Below are positions 53,662-63,043 of a stretch of DNA of 64,000 nt, one piece after another. The notes under the pieces were generated by a model that saw only the letters and a list, made by a program, of their open reading frames with translations, made no database searches and was not told the origin of the DNA. The position numbers were made by a program, and so were the translations under genes. The stretch is from Siminovitchia thermophila (GTDB lineage Bacteria > Bacillota > Bacilli > Bacillales > Bacillaceae_C). Where the stretch lies: contig NZ_JAFBFH010000015.1 in NCBI RefSeq assembly GCF_016909185.1, forward strand, positions 1-64,000, given 5' to 3'. Positions within the stretch are counted from its first letter, which is position 1, and each line of letters starts with the position of its first letter.

Positions 53662-54636
53662 ATGGGAGATAACTGGCTGAGAAAACCCGAATGGTTTTGG
53701 AATCAGGCTGATGGCGAACCTGATATTGTTCACCAATGGGTGCGCTCCCTTAAAGAAGGGGAGACACCCGGCCTGATCCTGTTTGGAGCGCCCATTTCAC
53801 GCTCCTCGATCAGCGTTTCGGGAGCGTCTTTATATCCGCTGGAATTTCGCAAAATGTGGAAAAGCTTCGCCACATACAATTTAGATGAAAACGTCGATTT
53901 ATCAGGGTTTCATGTGGCGGATGCCGGGGATGTCGCCATGCACACAACCGATATTGTAACATCGCACAAACGGATTGAAACGGCTGCGGCATATCTTTCA
54001 CGACATTATCCTGATTCGACCCTTTCTATGATCGGCGGGGATCATTCCACAACCGCCTGTGCCGTTCGTGGAATAAAAGAAACATTTCCTGATGAAACAA
54101 TCGGCATTCTTCAACTCGATACCCATTTGGATGTCCGTGACCCGGCGGAATTGGGTCCGGCAAACGGAACCCCTATTCGGCAACTCGTGGATGGCGGTGC
54201 AGTCAAAGGAGAGAATATCTACAATATTGGCCTCCATGGCTATTTTAACGCACGTCCTTTAATCGACTATGCCAAAGAACATGGGATCAACATGGTGACT
54301 TTGAAACAAGCGAGGGAACAAGGCGTTACCAGCGCTGTTGGTGCAGCGCTGCGCCGCCTGGCTGAAAAAGTGGACCGTATTTACGTCACGGTGGATATGG
54401 ATGTACTGGATATCACCCAAGCCCCTGGAGTTCCCGCATCCACCCCGGGTGGTATGACGACCATTGAACTATTTGGCTCGCTCATTGAAATCGGCAAGTG
54501 GAAGGAAGTTCACTATATCGATTTTGTCTGCCTCGATCCGACAAAAGACTCTCCCGTGGCTGAAACCGTGAAAGCGGGTGTTTACGCCTGGCTTCAGTTT
54601 GTAACGGGGAGAGTGCTGGGGGCGAGGAAGACATAA
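53662..54636 (+). CDS. hutG: formimidoylglutamase
   Basis: This 324-residue arginase-family enzyme has the manganese ligands GGDHS, DTHLD and DMDVLDITQAPG. It splits formiminoglutamate into glutamate and formamide, the last step of this histidine route. It starts four bases after hutI. It is a distant relative of the ureohydrolase at 28608, which has GGEH instead of GGDH. Confidence 0.94.
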   Translation: MGDNWLRKPEWFWNQADGEPDIVHQWVRSLKEGETPGLILFGAPISRSSISVSGASLYPLEFRKMWKSFATYNLDENVDLSGFHVADAGDVAMHTTDIVTSHKRIETAAAYLSRHYPDSTLSMIGGDHSTTACAVRGIKETFPDETIGILQLDTHLDVRDPAELGPANGTPIRQLVDGGAVKGENIYNIGLHGYFNARPLIDYAKEHGINMVTLKQAREQGVTSAVGAALRRLAEKVDRIYVTVDMDVLDITQAPGVPASTPGGMTTIELFGSLIEIGKWKEVHYIDFVCLDPTKDSPVAETVKAGVYAWLQFVTGRVLGARKT

Positions 54637-54653
54637 GACCACAAGTTGTTGTG

Positions 54654-54672
54654 CCGCCGGCTGGGCCGGCGG
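54654..54672 (+). promoter_or_regulatory. GC-rich hairpin inside the hut operon
   Basis: CCGCCGGC (54654-54661) pairs with GCCGGCGG (54665-54672) around three bases. No T run follows, so it may stabilise the upstream message or reduce expression of the transporter gene. Confidence 0.6.
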
Positions 54673-54717
54673 TCAAGATGAACTTGGTGAGCATAAAACA
54701 AATAGGAGGAAATCAAC

Positions 54718-56049
54718 ATGGATGCAGCAAGAAGAAAGGAAGAGACAGCTATAAAACCGGACTCAAATACACAAATGTGGAAATTTTTTGTTTATAGTTT
54801 TATCGGCGTCTTTATGTTTTTCATTCCTGTTACGATAGGGGAACGAAACTCAATCATGTTGGATCATATTGTCTCTTTCATTCAAACAAACCTTGGGACG
54901 TTTACACCGTACTATGGATTGATGGTGATTGCTGCAGGAGCCATGTATCCCTTTATTTCGGGAACATGGAAAAAGTCAAGCGTAGATATTATTTTCTCAA
55001 TTTTCAAATTAGTGGGGTTGTTCGTTGGTCTCATGCTTGTATTTCAATTCGGACCAATTTGGCTGTTCCATCCGGACATGGGACCATTCCTGTTTGAGAA
55101 ATTGGTCATTCCTGTAGGACTGCTTGTTCCGATCGGAGCCGTCTTTTTGGCTTTGCTCGTTGGGTACGGCCTACTTGAATACATTGGGGTGATCATGCGG
55201 CCAATCATGCGACCCGTTTGGAAAACACCCGGACGCTCTGCCATCGACGCCGTGGCGTCTTTCGTTGGAAGCTACTCTCTGGGTCTCTTAATTACAAATC
55301 GAATCTATAAAGAAGGAAAATATACCGCGAAAGAAGCGTCTATTATTGCCACAGGTTTTTCAACTGTTTCAGCCACATTTATGGTTATTGTTGCAAAAAC
55401 ACTCGACTTAATGGACATATGGAATACGTATTTCTGGATCACGCTCATCGTGACATTTGTGGTTACCGCAATTACGGTAAGAATCTGGCCGCTTTCAAAA
55501 ATGGCAAACGAATATCATGAGGGTGCGACTCCACAGCCCGAAGTGGAAATTCAAGAAAGTCGTTTTGCTGCTGCCTGGAAAGAAGCAAAAAACACAGTCC
55601 AAGAGGCGCCAAAATTACTGGACAACGTATGGATGAATTTGAAAGACGGCTTGCTAATGGCCATGGCTATCCTGCCTTCGATTCTTTCGATTGGACTGCT
55701 TGGCCTCGTTTTGGCCGAATATACTCCTGTCTTTGATTGGCTCGGCTATATCTTCTACCCCTTTACTTTTATCGTACAATTACCCGATCCATTGTTTGTG
55801 GCAAAAGCCGCTTCTTTAGGCATCGCGGAAATGTTCCTGCCGGGACTGTTTGTCACCGAGGCGGCGCTCATCGTGAAATTCGTCATTGCAGTTGTATCCG
55901 TTTCCGGAATTATCTTCTTTTCCGCTGTCGTTCCATGTATCGTCGCAACCGAAATTCCGATTACGATTCCGCAACTGATCATTATTTGGATTGAGCGGGT
56001 TATTCTTACAATCTTAATCGTGACGCCGATAGCCTATTTGATTTTGTAG
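54718..56049 (+). CDS. YjiH-type nucleoside-recognition (Gate) transporter of the hut operon
   Basis: This 443-residue membrane protein has about ten segments and two Gate-domain cores (ASFVGSYSLGLLITNRIYKEGKYT; AKAASLGIAEMFLPGLFV). YjiH-family genes often sit in hut operons and are thought to import histidine or urocanate. ATG 54718 follows AGGAGG. The intergenic hairpin upstream may set its level. A short hairpin (AGAGG-CCTCT, about 56070-56084) before TTATTTTTG near 56095 probably ends the operon. Confidence 0.85.
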   Translation: MDAARRKEETAIKPDSNTQMWKFFVYSFIGVFMFFIPVTIGERNSIMLDHIVSFIQTNLGTFTPYYGLMVIAAGAMYPFISGTWKKSSVDIIFSIFKLVGLFVGLMLVFQFGPIWLFHPDMGPFLFEKLVIPVGLLVPIGAVFLALLVGYGLLEYIGVIMRPIMRPVWKTPGRSAIDAVASFVGSYSLGLLITNRIYKEGKYTAKEASIIATGFSTVSATFMVIVAKTLDLMDIWNTYFWITLIVTFVVTAITVRIWPLSKMANEYHEGATPQPEVEIQESRFAAAWKEAKNTVQEAPKLLDNVWMNLKDGLLMAMAILPSILSIGLLGLVLAEYTPVFDWLGYIFYPFTFIVQLPDPLFVAKAASLGIAEMFLPGLFVTEAALIVKFVIAVVSVSGIIFFSAVVPCIVATEIPITIPQLIIIWIERVILTILIVTPIAYLIL

Positions 56050-56358
56050 AAAAGAATAATAGATTTAGAGGGGAGGCCTCTCTCCTGTTATTTTTGCATT
56101 GGAAGCCGTAGGGGTGCGGTGCATGAGTTTTTTAATCGAAATAGGGCAGGGGGGAGAGTCATCTTGCCCTAGACATGTTGAAACTGAGGGATGTTGGTGG
56201 TGTATGATAATAGTGTAGATATCTCAAAAATGAGCAAATTTCTCTTACATATCTTTAAAAAGATGTTGTTCGATATTAAACTAATAAGAGAGCTTCAGAT
56301 GTTTGGCAGCACTGGCAAAAAACTTATTCGTAAAATATGGATCAAAAAGGAGTAAAAA
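56050..56358. other. gene-free interval before rtcB
   Basis: It holds the likely operon terminator near 56070-56095 and a GGGCAGG-rich block near 56140. No ORF or RNA gene is recognised. Confidence 0.5.
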
Positions 56359-57582
56359 ATGTATCAAGTAATAGATAATGTAAGAGTATGGGGAGAACCT
56401 CTAGAAAGTGCGGTATCACAAGCCATAACTTGCTCTAAGCATGGAAATGTGGTGCAAACGTTGCTAATGGCCGATCATCACAAAGGATACTCGCAGCCAG
56501 TCGGCGGAGTAGTTGTGTATGATGGACAAGTTTCACCTTCTGGAGTTGGCTATGATATTGCCTGCGGGAATAAAGCGGTCAGAACGAATTTAAAATATGA
56601 AGATGTTCAACATAATATTTCCGGCATTATGGATGAAATTGCAAAAAACATATCGTTTGGTCTAGGGCGCAATAATAACGAAAGAGTAGACCACGAATTA
56701 TTTGACGATCCGGATTGGGACGTCTACAAGCAAATCGGAATACATGAACATGACTCCTTAAAGGCATTGGCAAGAAAACAATTGGGTACTGTAGGCAGCG
56801 GTAATCATTTTGTAGATATATTTGTAGAGGAAAAGACCGGTGACATTTGGGTTGCCAACCATTTTGGCAGCCGGGGTTTCGGCCATAAAACGGCGAGTGG
56901 ATTTTTAAACTTGGCGAATGGTAGAAATTTTTCAGACAAAGCCCCGGGAGAAAGCATGGACCAACCACCAACATTGATCGACTTAAATAGTGAGCTCGGA
57001 GATATGTATTTCAGGGCTATGACATTAGCGGGAAGGTATGCTTATGCCGGACGTGATTATGTTATGACACAAGTTTTAAATATTTTGGGAGCCGTATCTA
57101 CATTTGAAGTACACAATCACCATAATTTCGCCTGGAAGGAAGCTCATAATGGTCGTGAGTATATAGTAGTGAGAAAAGGAGCAACACCTTCGGCACCCGG
57201 CCAACTGGGCTTTATTGGTGGCAGCATGGCCGATATTTCAGTTATTGTAAAAGGAAAAGATAGCCAAGAGAATAAAGACGCCTATTATAGCACTGTTCAT
57301 GGAGCCGGTCGAATGATGAGCAGAACGGAAGCGGCAGGTAAAATGAATTGGAAAACCCGAAGGCGCAGAGGGGGAAAAATTACACCTCAGCAAATGAAAG
57401 AAGCAATCGAAGCTTATGGAGTGGAGTTGCGGGGAGCGGGTACAGATGAAAGCCCATTTGTATACAAAAAGCTTCGTACCGTTTTGAACGCCCATAGTGA
57501 AACGATCGAAATACTACATGAACTCAGACCTATAGGGGTATGTATGGCAGGTGCGAACGAGTTCGATCCGTATAAAGATTAA
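56359..57582 (+). CDS. rtcB: RtcB-family RNA ligase
   Basis: This 407-residue ligase joins 2',3'-cyclic phosphate or 3'-phosphate ends to 5'-OH ends using GTP and Mn2+. Metal-site motifs are GVGYDIACG, VGSGNHF, HFGSRGFG and HNHHNF. The guanylylated His314 lies in VHGAGRMMSR. ATG 56359 follows AAAGGAG. It stands 512 bp upstream of a CRISPR mini-array with no shared operon. Confidence 0.94.
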   Translation: MYQVIDNVRVWGEPLESAVSQAITCSKHGNVVQTLLMADHHKGYSQPVGGVVVYDGQVSPSGVGYDIACGNKAVRTNLKYEDVQHNISGIMDEIAKNISFGLGRNNNERVDHELFDDPDWDVYKQIGIHEHDSLKALARKQLGTVGSGNHFVDIFVEEKTGDIWVANHFGSRGFGHKTASGFLNLANGRNFSDKAPGESMDQPPTLIDLNSELGDMYFRAMTLAGRYAYAGRDYVMTQVLNILGAVSTFEVHNHHNFAWKEAHNGREYIVVRKGATPSAPGQLGFIGGSMADISVIVKGKDSQENKDAYYSTVHGAGRMMSRTEAAGKMNWKTRRRRGGKITPQQMKEAIEAYGVELRGAGTDESPFVYKKLRTVLNAHSETIEILHELRPIGVCMAGANEFDPYKD

Positions 57583-58094
57583 AGATTTTAGGTAAGATGA
57601 TGAAAATCAAAAGAATATTTCGCCCTACTTAAACCGTTGTGGAAAAATAACGCTACTTGAGATTAAAAGAATATATACGGTGTCAACAGTTTACATTCTG
57701 GATGTCCAAAACGGGAAGCTTGGGTTGTGAGTTTTTAAAATATATTTTATACGAAGGAATCTACCACGAGATTGTCGGTAAAGCATTAGCATCATCGCCT
57801 TCCCTTTCATCTATGGATTCAAGTTAAAATAAGTTGACATCATAGATCGATTCAGATAGCTGTTAGAATCCTTTCATATTTTATTAAAACCAAAGAGAGC
57901 ATTAAAAAACGCACTTATAAAATGTCGTCGATCCAGTAGCACAGCAGACCCCGGGGATTGACGACACTACGTATTCTGGCAATAGAGTGTCGACAGCCTT
58001 ATATCCGCTTCTATACATCTCCTACAAAAAACAGAAAATAAAAAGGATATTTTTATTAAATCTAGAATCCTTTATTTATAGAAATCTTTGTGGG
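57583..58094 (+). other. leader region of the CRISPR mini-array
   Basis: This AT-rich gene-free interval includes a 42-base hairpin (GTCGTCGATCC, 57924-57934, with GGATTGACGAC, 57955-57965) around an ACCCCGG loop, 130 bp before the first repeat. A matching hairpin precedes the long array at 62879-62922, so this is probably a conserved leader element. Confidence 0.65.
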
Positions 58095-58191
58095 GTTTGC
58101 ATCTTACCTAAGAGGAATTGAAACTTTGGAAGGAGTTGCTGTAAATGCAATTTAAGGGCGCGTTTGCATCTTACCTAAGAGGAATTGAAAC
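58095..58191 (+). CRISPR. two-repeat CRISPR mini-array
   Basis: Two identical 30-bp repeats (58095-58124 and 58162-58191) start GTTTGCATCTTACC and end GAATTGAAAC. They flank a 37-bp spacer. The repeat differs from the long array at two positions (C for A at 6, A for T at 17). After the second repeat no further unit is found. Downstream, 58192-58340 reads like a gene end (GRGRLVFDENEGIITAVQT before a stop near 58262) and may be a remnant. Confidence 0.9.
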
Positions 58192-58340
58192 AGTGTTACC
58201 CCATGGCCGGGGGCGGCTCGTCTTTGATGAGAATGAAGGCATCATTACCGCTGTTCAGACTTAAAGCAAAAGGCGGCCTTTACATTGCGGAAAAAACATT
58301 TACTACGTGAAGGAAATGCCCATTAATCATCGCAAAAGAA

Positions 58341-58376
58341 GGGGCTTTCAGACGCATAAAGATTGTCTGAAGCCCC
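58341..58376 (-). terminator. terminator of the opuA operon
   Basis: On the minus strand GGGGCTTCAGAC pairs with its complement, followed by TTCTTTTG. It lies about 65 bp past the opuAC stop. Confidence 0.8.
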
Positions 58377-58443
58377 TCTTTACATTCTGCTGGTTGATTG
58401 AGAAAAGATCATTGTTCCGGGTGCATTTTCTTTCGGCTTTAGG

Positions 58444-60212
<1,769 letters not shown>

Positions 60213-61466
60213 TTAATGCACCTCCCGCAAGTCATTTTCCAATTCCGATTCCGATTGATCATTATTAATGAAATCGTTATTTCCCGACATAGCACCGATA
60301 AGGGCTCCCCTGATGATGATGCCTTGCAGTCTGTGGGCTTCATCTACAACAGCCACTGGAATCGTCGCAGTTGAAACAAGATTGAAGAGATCCGTTAGAA
60401 GGGTATCTGATTGAACGGCAGGGATGTTTTCAATGAGGACATCTTTCAACGGCTTGCCTTGTTCAAATGCCTTATTCGCATCTTGAGCCGTCACTGCTCC
60501 TAACAATCGATTTTGTTTATCAACAATATAAATGGAAGAGATGCCTTGGTTTTTCATCAGCCTTAAAGCCACCCTTGGCCCCCTATCAAGTTGAACGCTT
60601 TCAGCTTGCTTCATGATATGGCTGGCAGTAAGAACGCGGGATAAATCCACATCTTCTACAAAACGTTCTACATATTTATTGGAAGGATTCATTAATATTT
60701 CTTCCGGCGTGCCGACCTGGACAATTTGGCCATCCCGCATCAAGGCAATTCTATCACCAATGCGGAGCGCCTCATTCAAGTCATGGGTAATAAAAATAAT
60801 CGTTTTTCCCATTTCATCATGCAACTGCAGTAATTCATTTTGCATATCTTTTCGAATGAGCGGGTCAAGCGCGCTAAAAGCCTCATCCATCAACAGGATA
60901 TCGGGATCGTTCGTGAGTGCTCTGGCAAGCCCGACTCTTTGCTGCATTCCCCCGCTTAACTGATCTGGATATTGATTTTCATATCCTGACAGGCCAACGA
61001 GCTTTAATGACTCTTTCGCCTTTTCTTGTCTGATCGCTTTGTTGATCCCTTGAATTTCCAACCCATATTCCGTATTTTGGAGAATCGTTTTATGGGGAAA
61101 CAACGCAAAATTCTGAAAAACCATGCCAATCTTCTTTCTTCTCACCTTTCGAAGTTCGTCCTTTGTTAGGGAAACGATATCCTCCCCATCCAGTAAAATA
61201 TGGCCGGCTGTCGGCTCAATCAACCGATTCAGCATCCTAACCAAAGTCGATTTTCCACTTCCGGAAAGGCCCATGATGACGAATATTTCCCCGTCATACA
61301 CATCAAACGTTGCGTTATTGACACCAACTGTCGCGCCGTTCAACTCTAAAACTTCTCTTTTTGTTTTTCCGTCTTTTAACAGTTGGAGAGCTTTTTTTGT
61401 GTGTTTTCCAAAAACTTTCGTCACATTTTTGATCTCTATTTTTTTTGTTTGCTTTTGATCTTCCAT
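60213..61466 (-). CDS. opuAA: glycine betaine ABC ATP-binding protein with CBS domains
   Basis: This 417-residue ATPase has Walker A (GLSGSGKSTL), signature (LSGGMQQRVGLARA) and Walker B (ILLMDEAFSALD), and two C-terminal CBS domains (from about residue 285) that gate OpuA by ionic strength. Glycine betaine uptake is a main salt and cold defence of bacilli. The facing regulator and the palindrome at 61554-61575 point to control by substrate. Confidence 0.95.
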   Translation of the reverse strand: MEDQKQTKKIEIKNVTKVFGKHTKKALQLLKDGKTKREVLELNGATVGVNNATFDVYDGEIFVIMGLSGSGKSTLVRMLNRLIEPTAGHILLDGEDIVSLTKDELRKVRRKKIGMVFQNFALFPHKTILQNTEYGLEIQGINKAIRQEKAKESLKLVGLSGYENQYPDQLSGGMQQRVGLARALTNDPDILLMDEAFSALDPLIRKDMQNELLQLHDEMGKTIIFITHDLNEALRIGDRIALMRDGQIVQVGTPEEILMNPSNKYVERFVEDVDLSRVLTASHIMKQAESVQLDRGPRVALRLMKNQGISSIYIVDKQNRLLGAVTAQDANKAFEQGKPLKDVLIENIPAVQSDTLLTDLFNLVSTATIPVAVVDEAHRLQGIIIRGALIGAMSGNNDFINNDQSESELENDLREVH

Positions 61467-61553
61467 TTCTTCACCCCTTCGGTTACATTACAAGTGTATG
61501 GGAAACAGGTCGACACCTCAAATGCTGTCTCGTACGTTTAACATGTATAAAGC

Positions 61554-61575
61554 GCATACAGAATAAACTGTATGC
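61554..61575. promoter_or_regulatory. operator between opuA and the GbsR-type regulator
   Basis: GCATACAG (61554-61561) and CTGTATGC (61568-61575) form a perfect dyad with a six-base centre, in the region where divergent promoters would lie. It is the best candidate binding site for the facing GbsR-type repressor. Confidence 0.7.
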
Positions 61576-61707
61576 ATTTTATTTGACCTATGCTTATAAA
61601 TCCTCCCGTTTCCTTCAGAATGGTACGGAAATGAACACTTTACTTTGGTATGACGGTAGATTAATGTAGGTATGAACAAGCTTGAGAAATCTGGAGGGGT
61701 GAATACT

Positions 61708-62262
61708 TTGGAGGGCAAAAAACAGCTTGAGCAAGCTCGGGAAAGAATCATCGAAGCTATTGCACAAAATATCGACCTTTACGGGTTGACCCATTCAGCT
61801 GGAAGATTGTATGGCACAATGTTTTTTCATAACAAGCCGTTGACACTTGATGAAATGAAGGAAGAACTCGGCATGAGCAAGACAAGCATGAGTACAACTG
61901 TCAGGGCTCTGTCTGACATTAAGCAAGTTGAAAAAGTCTGGAAAAAAGGAGTCCGGAAAGATTTATATCAAATAGAGGAAGATTGGTACCAAAGTTTCAT
62001 CGATTTGTTTTCGATCAAGTGGAGGAATGCGATTACCATGCACCTCACCGTCTTGAAAAAATCATTGGCAGACCTGAGGGAACTCGTTGAAGATGGAAAC
62101 ACCCATGAGGAAATAAAAAAACTGGCAAAAATAGATATTGAAAAGTTGGAGTATGCTTATGATTATTACCAGTGGCTGCATCGCCTCGTCGAGGCCTTCG
62201 AAAACCACGATATTTTTAAACTTGTCCCGAAAACATCGAACAAGTCAACTCACCTGATGTGA
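61708..62262 (+). CDS. GbsR/OpcR-type repressor of osmoprotectant genes
   Basis: This 184-residue MarR-fold protein of the GbsR family has LYGLTHSAGRLYGTMFF near the start and EELGMSKTSMSTTVRAL as the recognition helix. GbsR senses choline, and related proteins sense glycine betaine and repress opuA. A repressor facing opuA across a dyad fits. TTG 61708 with GGAGG ten bases away is preferred over GTG 61699, which touches the ribosome site. gbsA and gbsB are absent. Confidence 0.88.
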   Translation: MEGKKQLEQARERIIEAIAQNIDLYGLTHSAGRLYGTMFFHNKPLTLDEMKEELGMSKTSMSTTVRALSDIKQVEKVWKKGVRKDLYQIEEDWYQSFIDLFSIKWRNAITMHLTVLKKSLADLRELVEDGNTHEEIKKLAKIDIEKLEYAYDYYQWLHRLVEAFENHDIFKLVPKTSNKSTHLM

Positions 62263-62391
62263 AGTTTGGACATCCACCTAATGTGTCACCACCCATCAGC
62301 CCCGTTTTTCCGAACCCTTCATGAGGGTGGAGCAACCAACTGCAGAAACGTTACCATTACAACGCCAGTAATCTTTTCTATAAGGAAAAAC

Positions 62392-62426
62392 AAGGAATCG
62401 AGGATACTTACCTTGATTCCTTATTT
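62392..62426 (+). terminator. terminator of the GbsR-type gene
   Basis: AAGGAATC (62392-62399) pairs with GATTCCTT (62415-62422), followed by ATTTTAC. Confidence 0.75.
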
Positions 62427-62463
62427 TACATTTGTTACTCTTTCTTGAGTTCAATGCTAAGGA

Positions 62464-62775
62464 GTGAGAAAAATACCAACGATACATATTCAATGGAACT
62501 TAGACCACACTCTCACACTCCCGGTAAATTACCAACATTTACTTCAGTCGCTCGTTTATTCGACTCTCCCTCAACAAGAAGCTTCATATCTTCACGATCA
62601 AGGGTACCGCTACCATAACCGAACGTATAAACTATTTTGTTTTTCAAAAATAAAAGCCAAAAAGGCGACTTTTGACAATAGCACTAAAGAAATTACGTTT
62701 CATGACCAAATATCAATATCTATGGGGCAACAAATTTCGTATACAGGGATCGTTAAACTCTCTTACAACAAATGA
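62464..62775 (+). CDS. truncated Cas6-like protein, N-terminal domain only
   Basis: This 103-residue ORF matches the start of Cas6 CRISPR-RNA endonucleases: LTLPVNYQHLLQSLVYSTL, then YLHDQGYRYHNRTYKLFCFSKI. The histidine of LHDQG and the nearby tyrosine and lysine are where the catalytic residues of archaeal Cas6 lie. A full Cas6 has about 230-260 residues with a second ferredoxin fold and a glycine-rich loop; those are missing. The last 15 residues do not look like Cas6. It is probably a broken gene, though a short active form is possible. GTG 62464 is the likely start. It lies just upstream of the array leader. Confidence 0.7.
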   Translation: MRKIPTIHIQWNLDHTLTLPVNYQHLLQSLVYSTLPQQEASYLHDQGYRYHNRTYKLFCFSKIKAKKATFDNSTKEITFHDQISISMGQQISYTGIVKLSYNK

Positions 62776-63043
62776 ATACAAGTTAATACACCCTTCATTT
62801 TTTGAGGTTAGTGTTGACATACCATGAAAGATAAATTATGGATTTTAAAAAAACTTAGATTTTATCCTGTAAACAGTTGTCGTCGATCTATCTCGTGACA
62901 TCAACCCCAGGAGATCGACGACAAATCAAAACGGTACAAAAGCTAGAAAGCACCATTATTATGAGTCTATTTGGGGAAAACACCTTTCATTTTTATAAAA
63001 TATGTGATATATAGTAATTGTGATAGAATCAATGTTTTTTGAG
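62776..63043 (+). other. leader of the long CRISPR array
   Basis: This AT-rich stretch lies between the Cas6 fragment and the first repeat. It holds a 44-base hairpin (GTCGTCGATCT, 62879-62889, with AGATCGACGAC, 62912-62922) around an ACCCCAGG loop, 122 bp before the first repeat. The same element lies before the mini-array, supporting its role in array transcription or spacer uptake. Confidence 0.7.

Noticed and set aside
56359-57582. rtcB as a CRISPR-linked gene
   Set aside because: It is separated by 512 bp, has its own ribosome site, and RtcB is widespread without CRISPR, so proximity alone is weak.
58243-58320. A third CRISPR repeat after the mini-array
   Set aside because: No sequence after 58191 matches the repeat beyond a few bases.
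61583-61605. TTGACC followed by TATAAA as the gbsR promoter
   Set aside because: The spacing is only six bases, which is too short for a sigma-A promoter.
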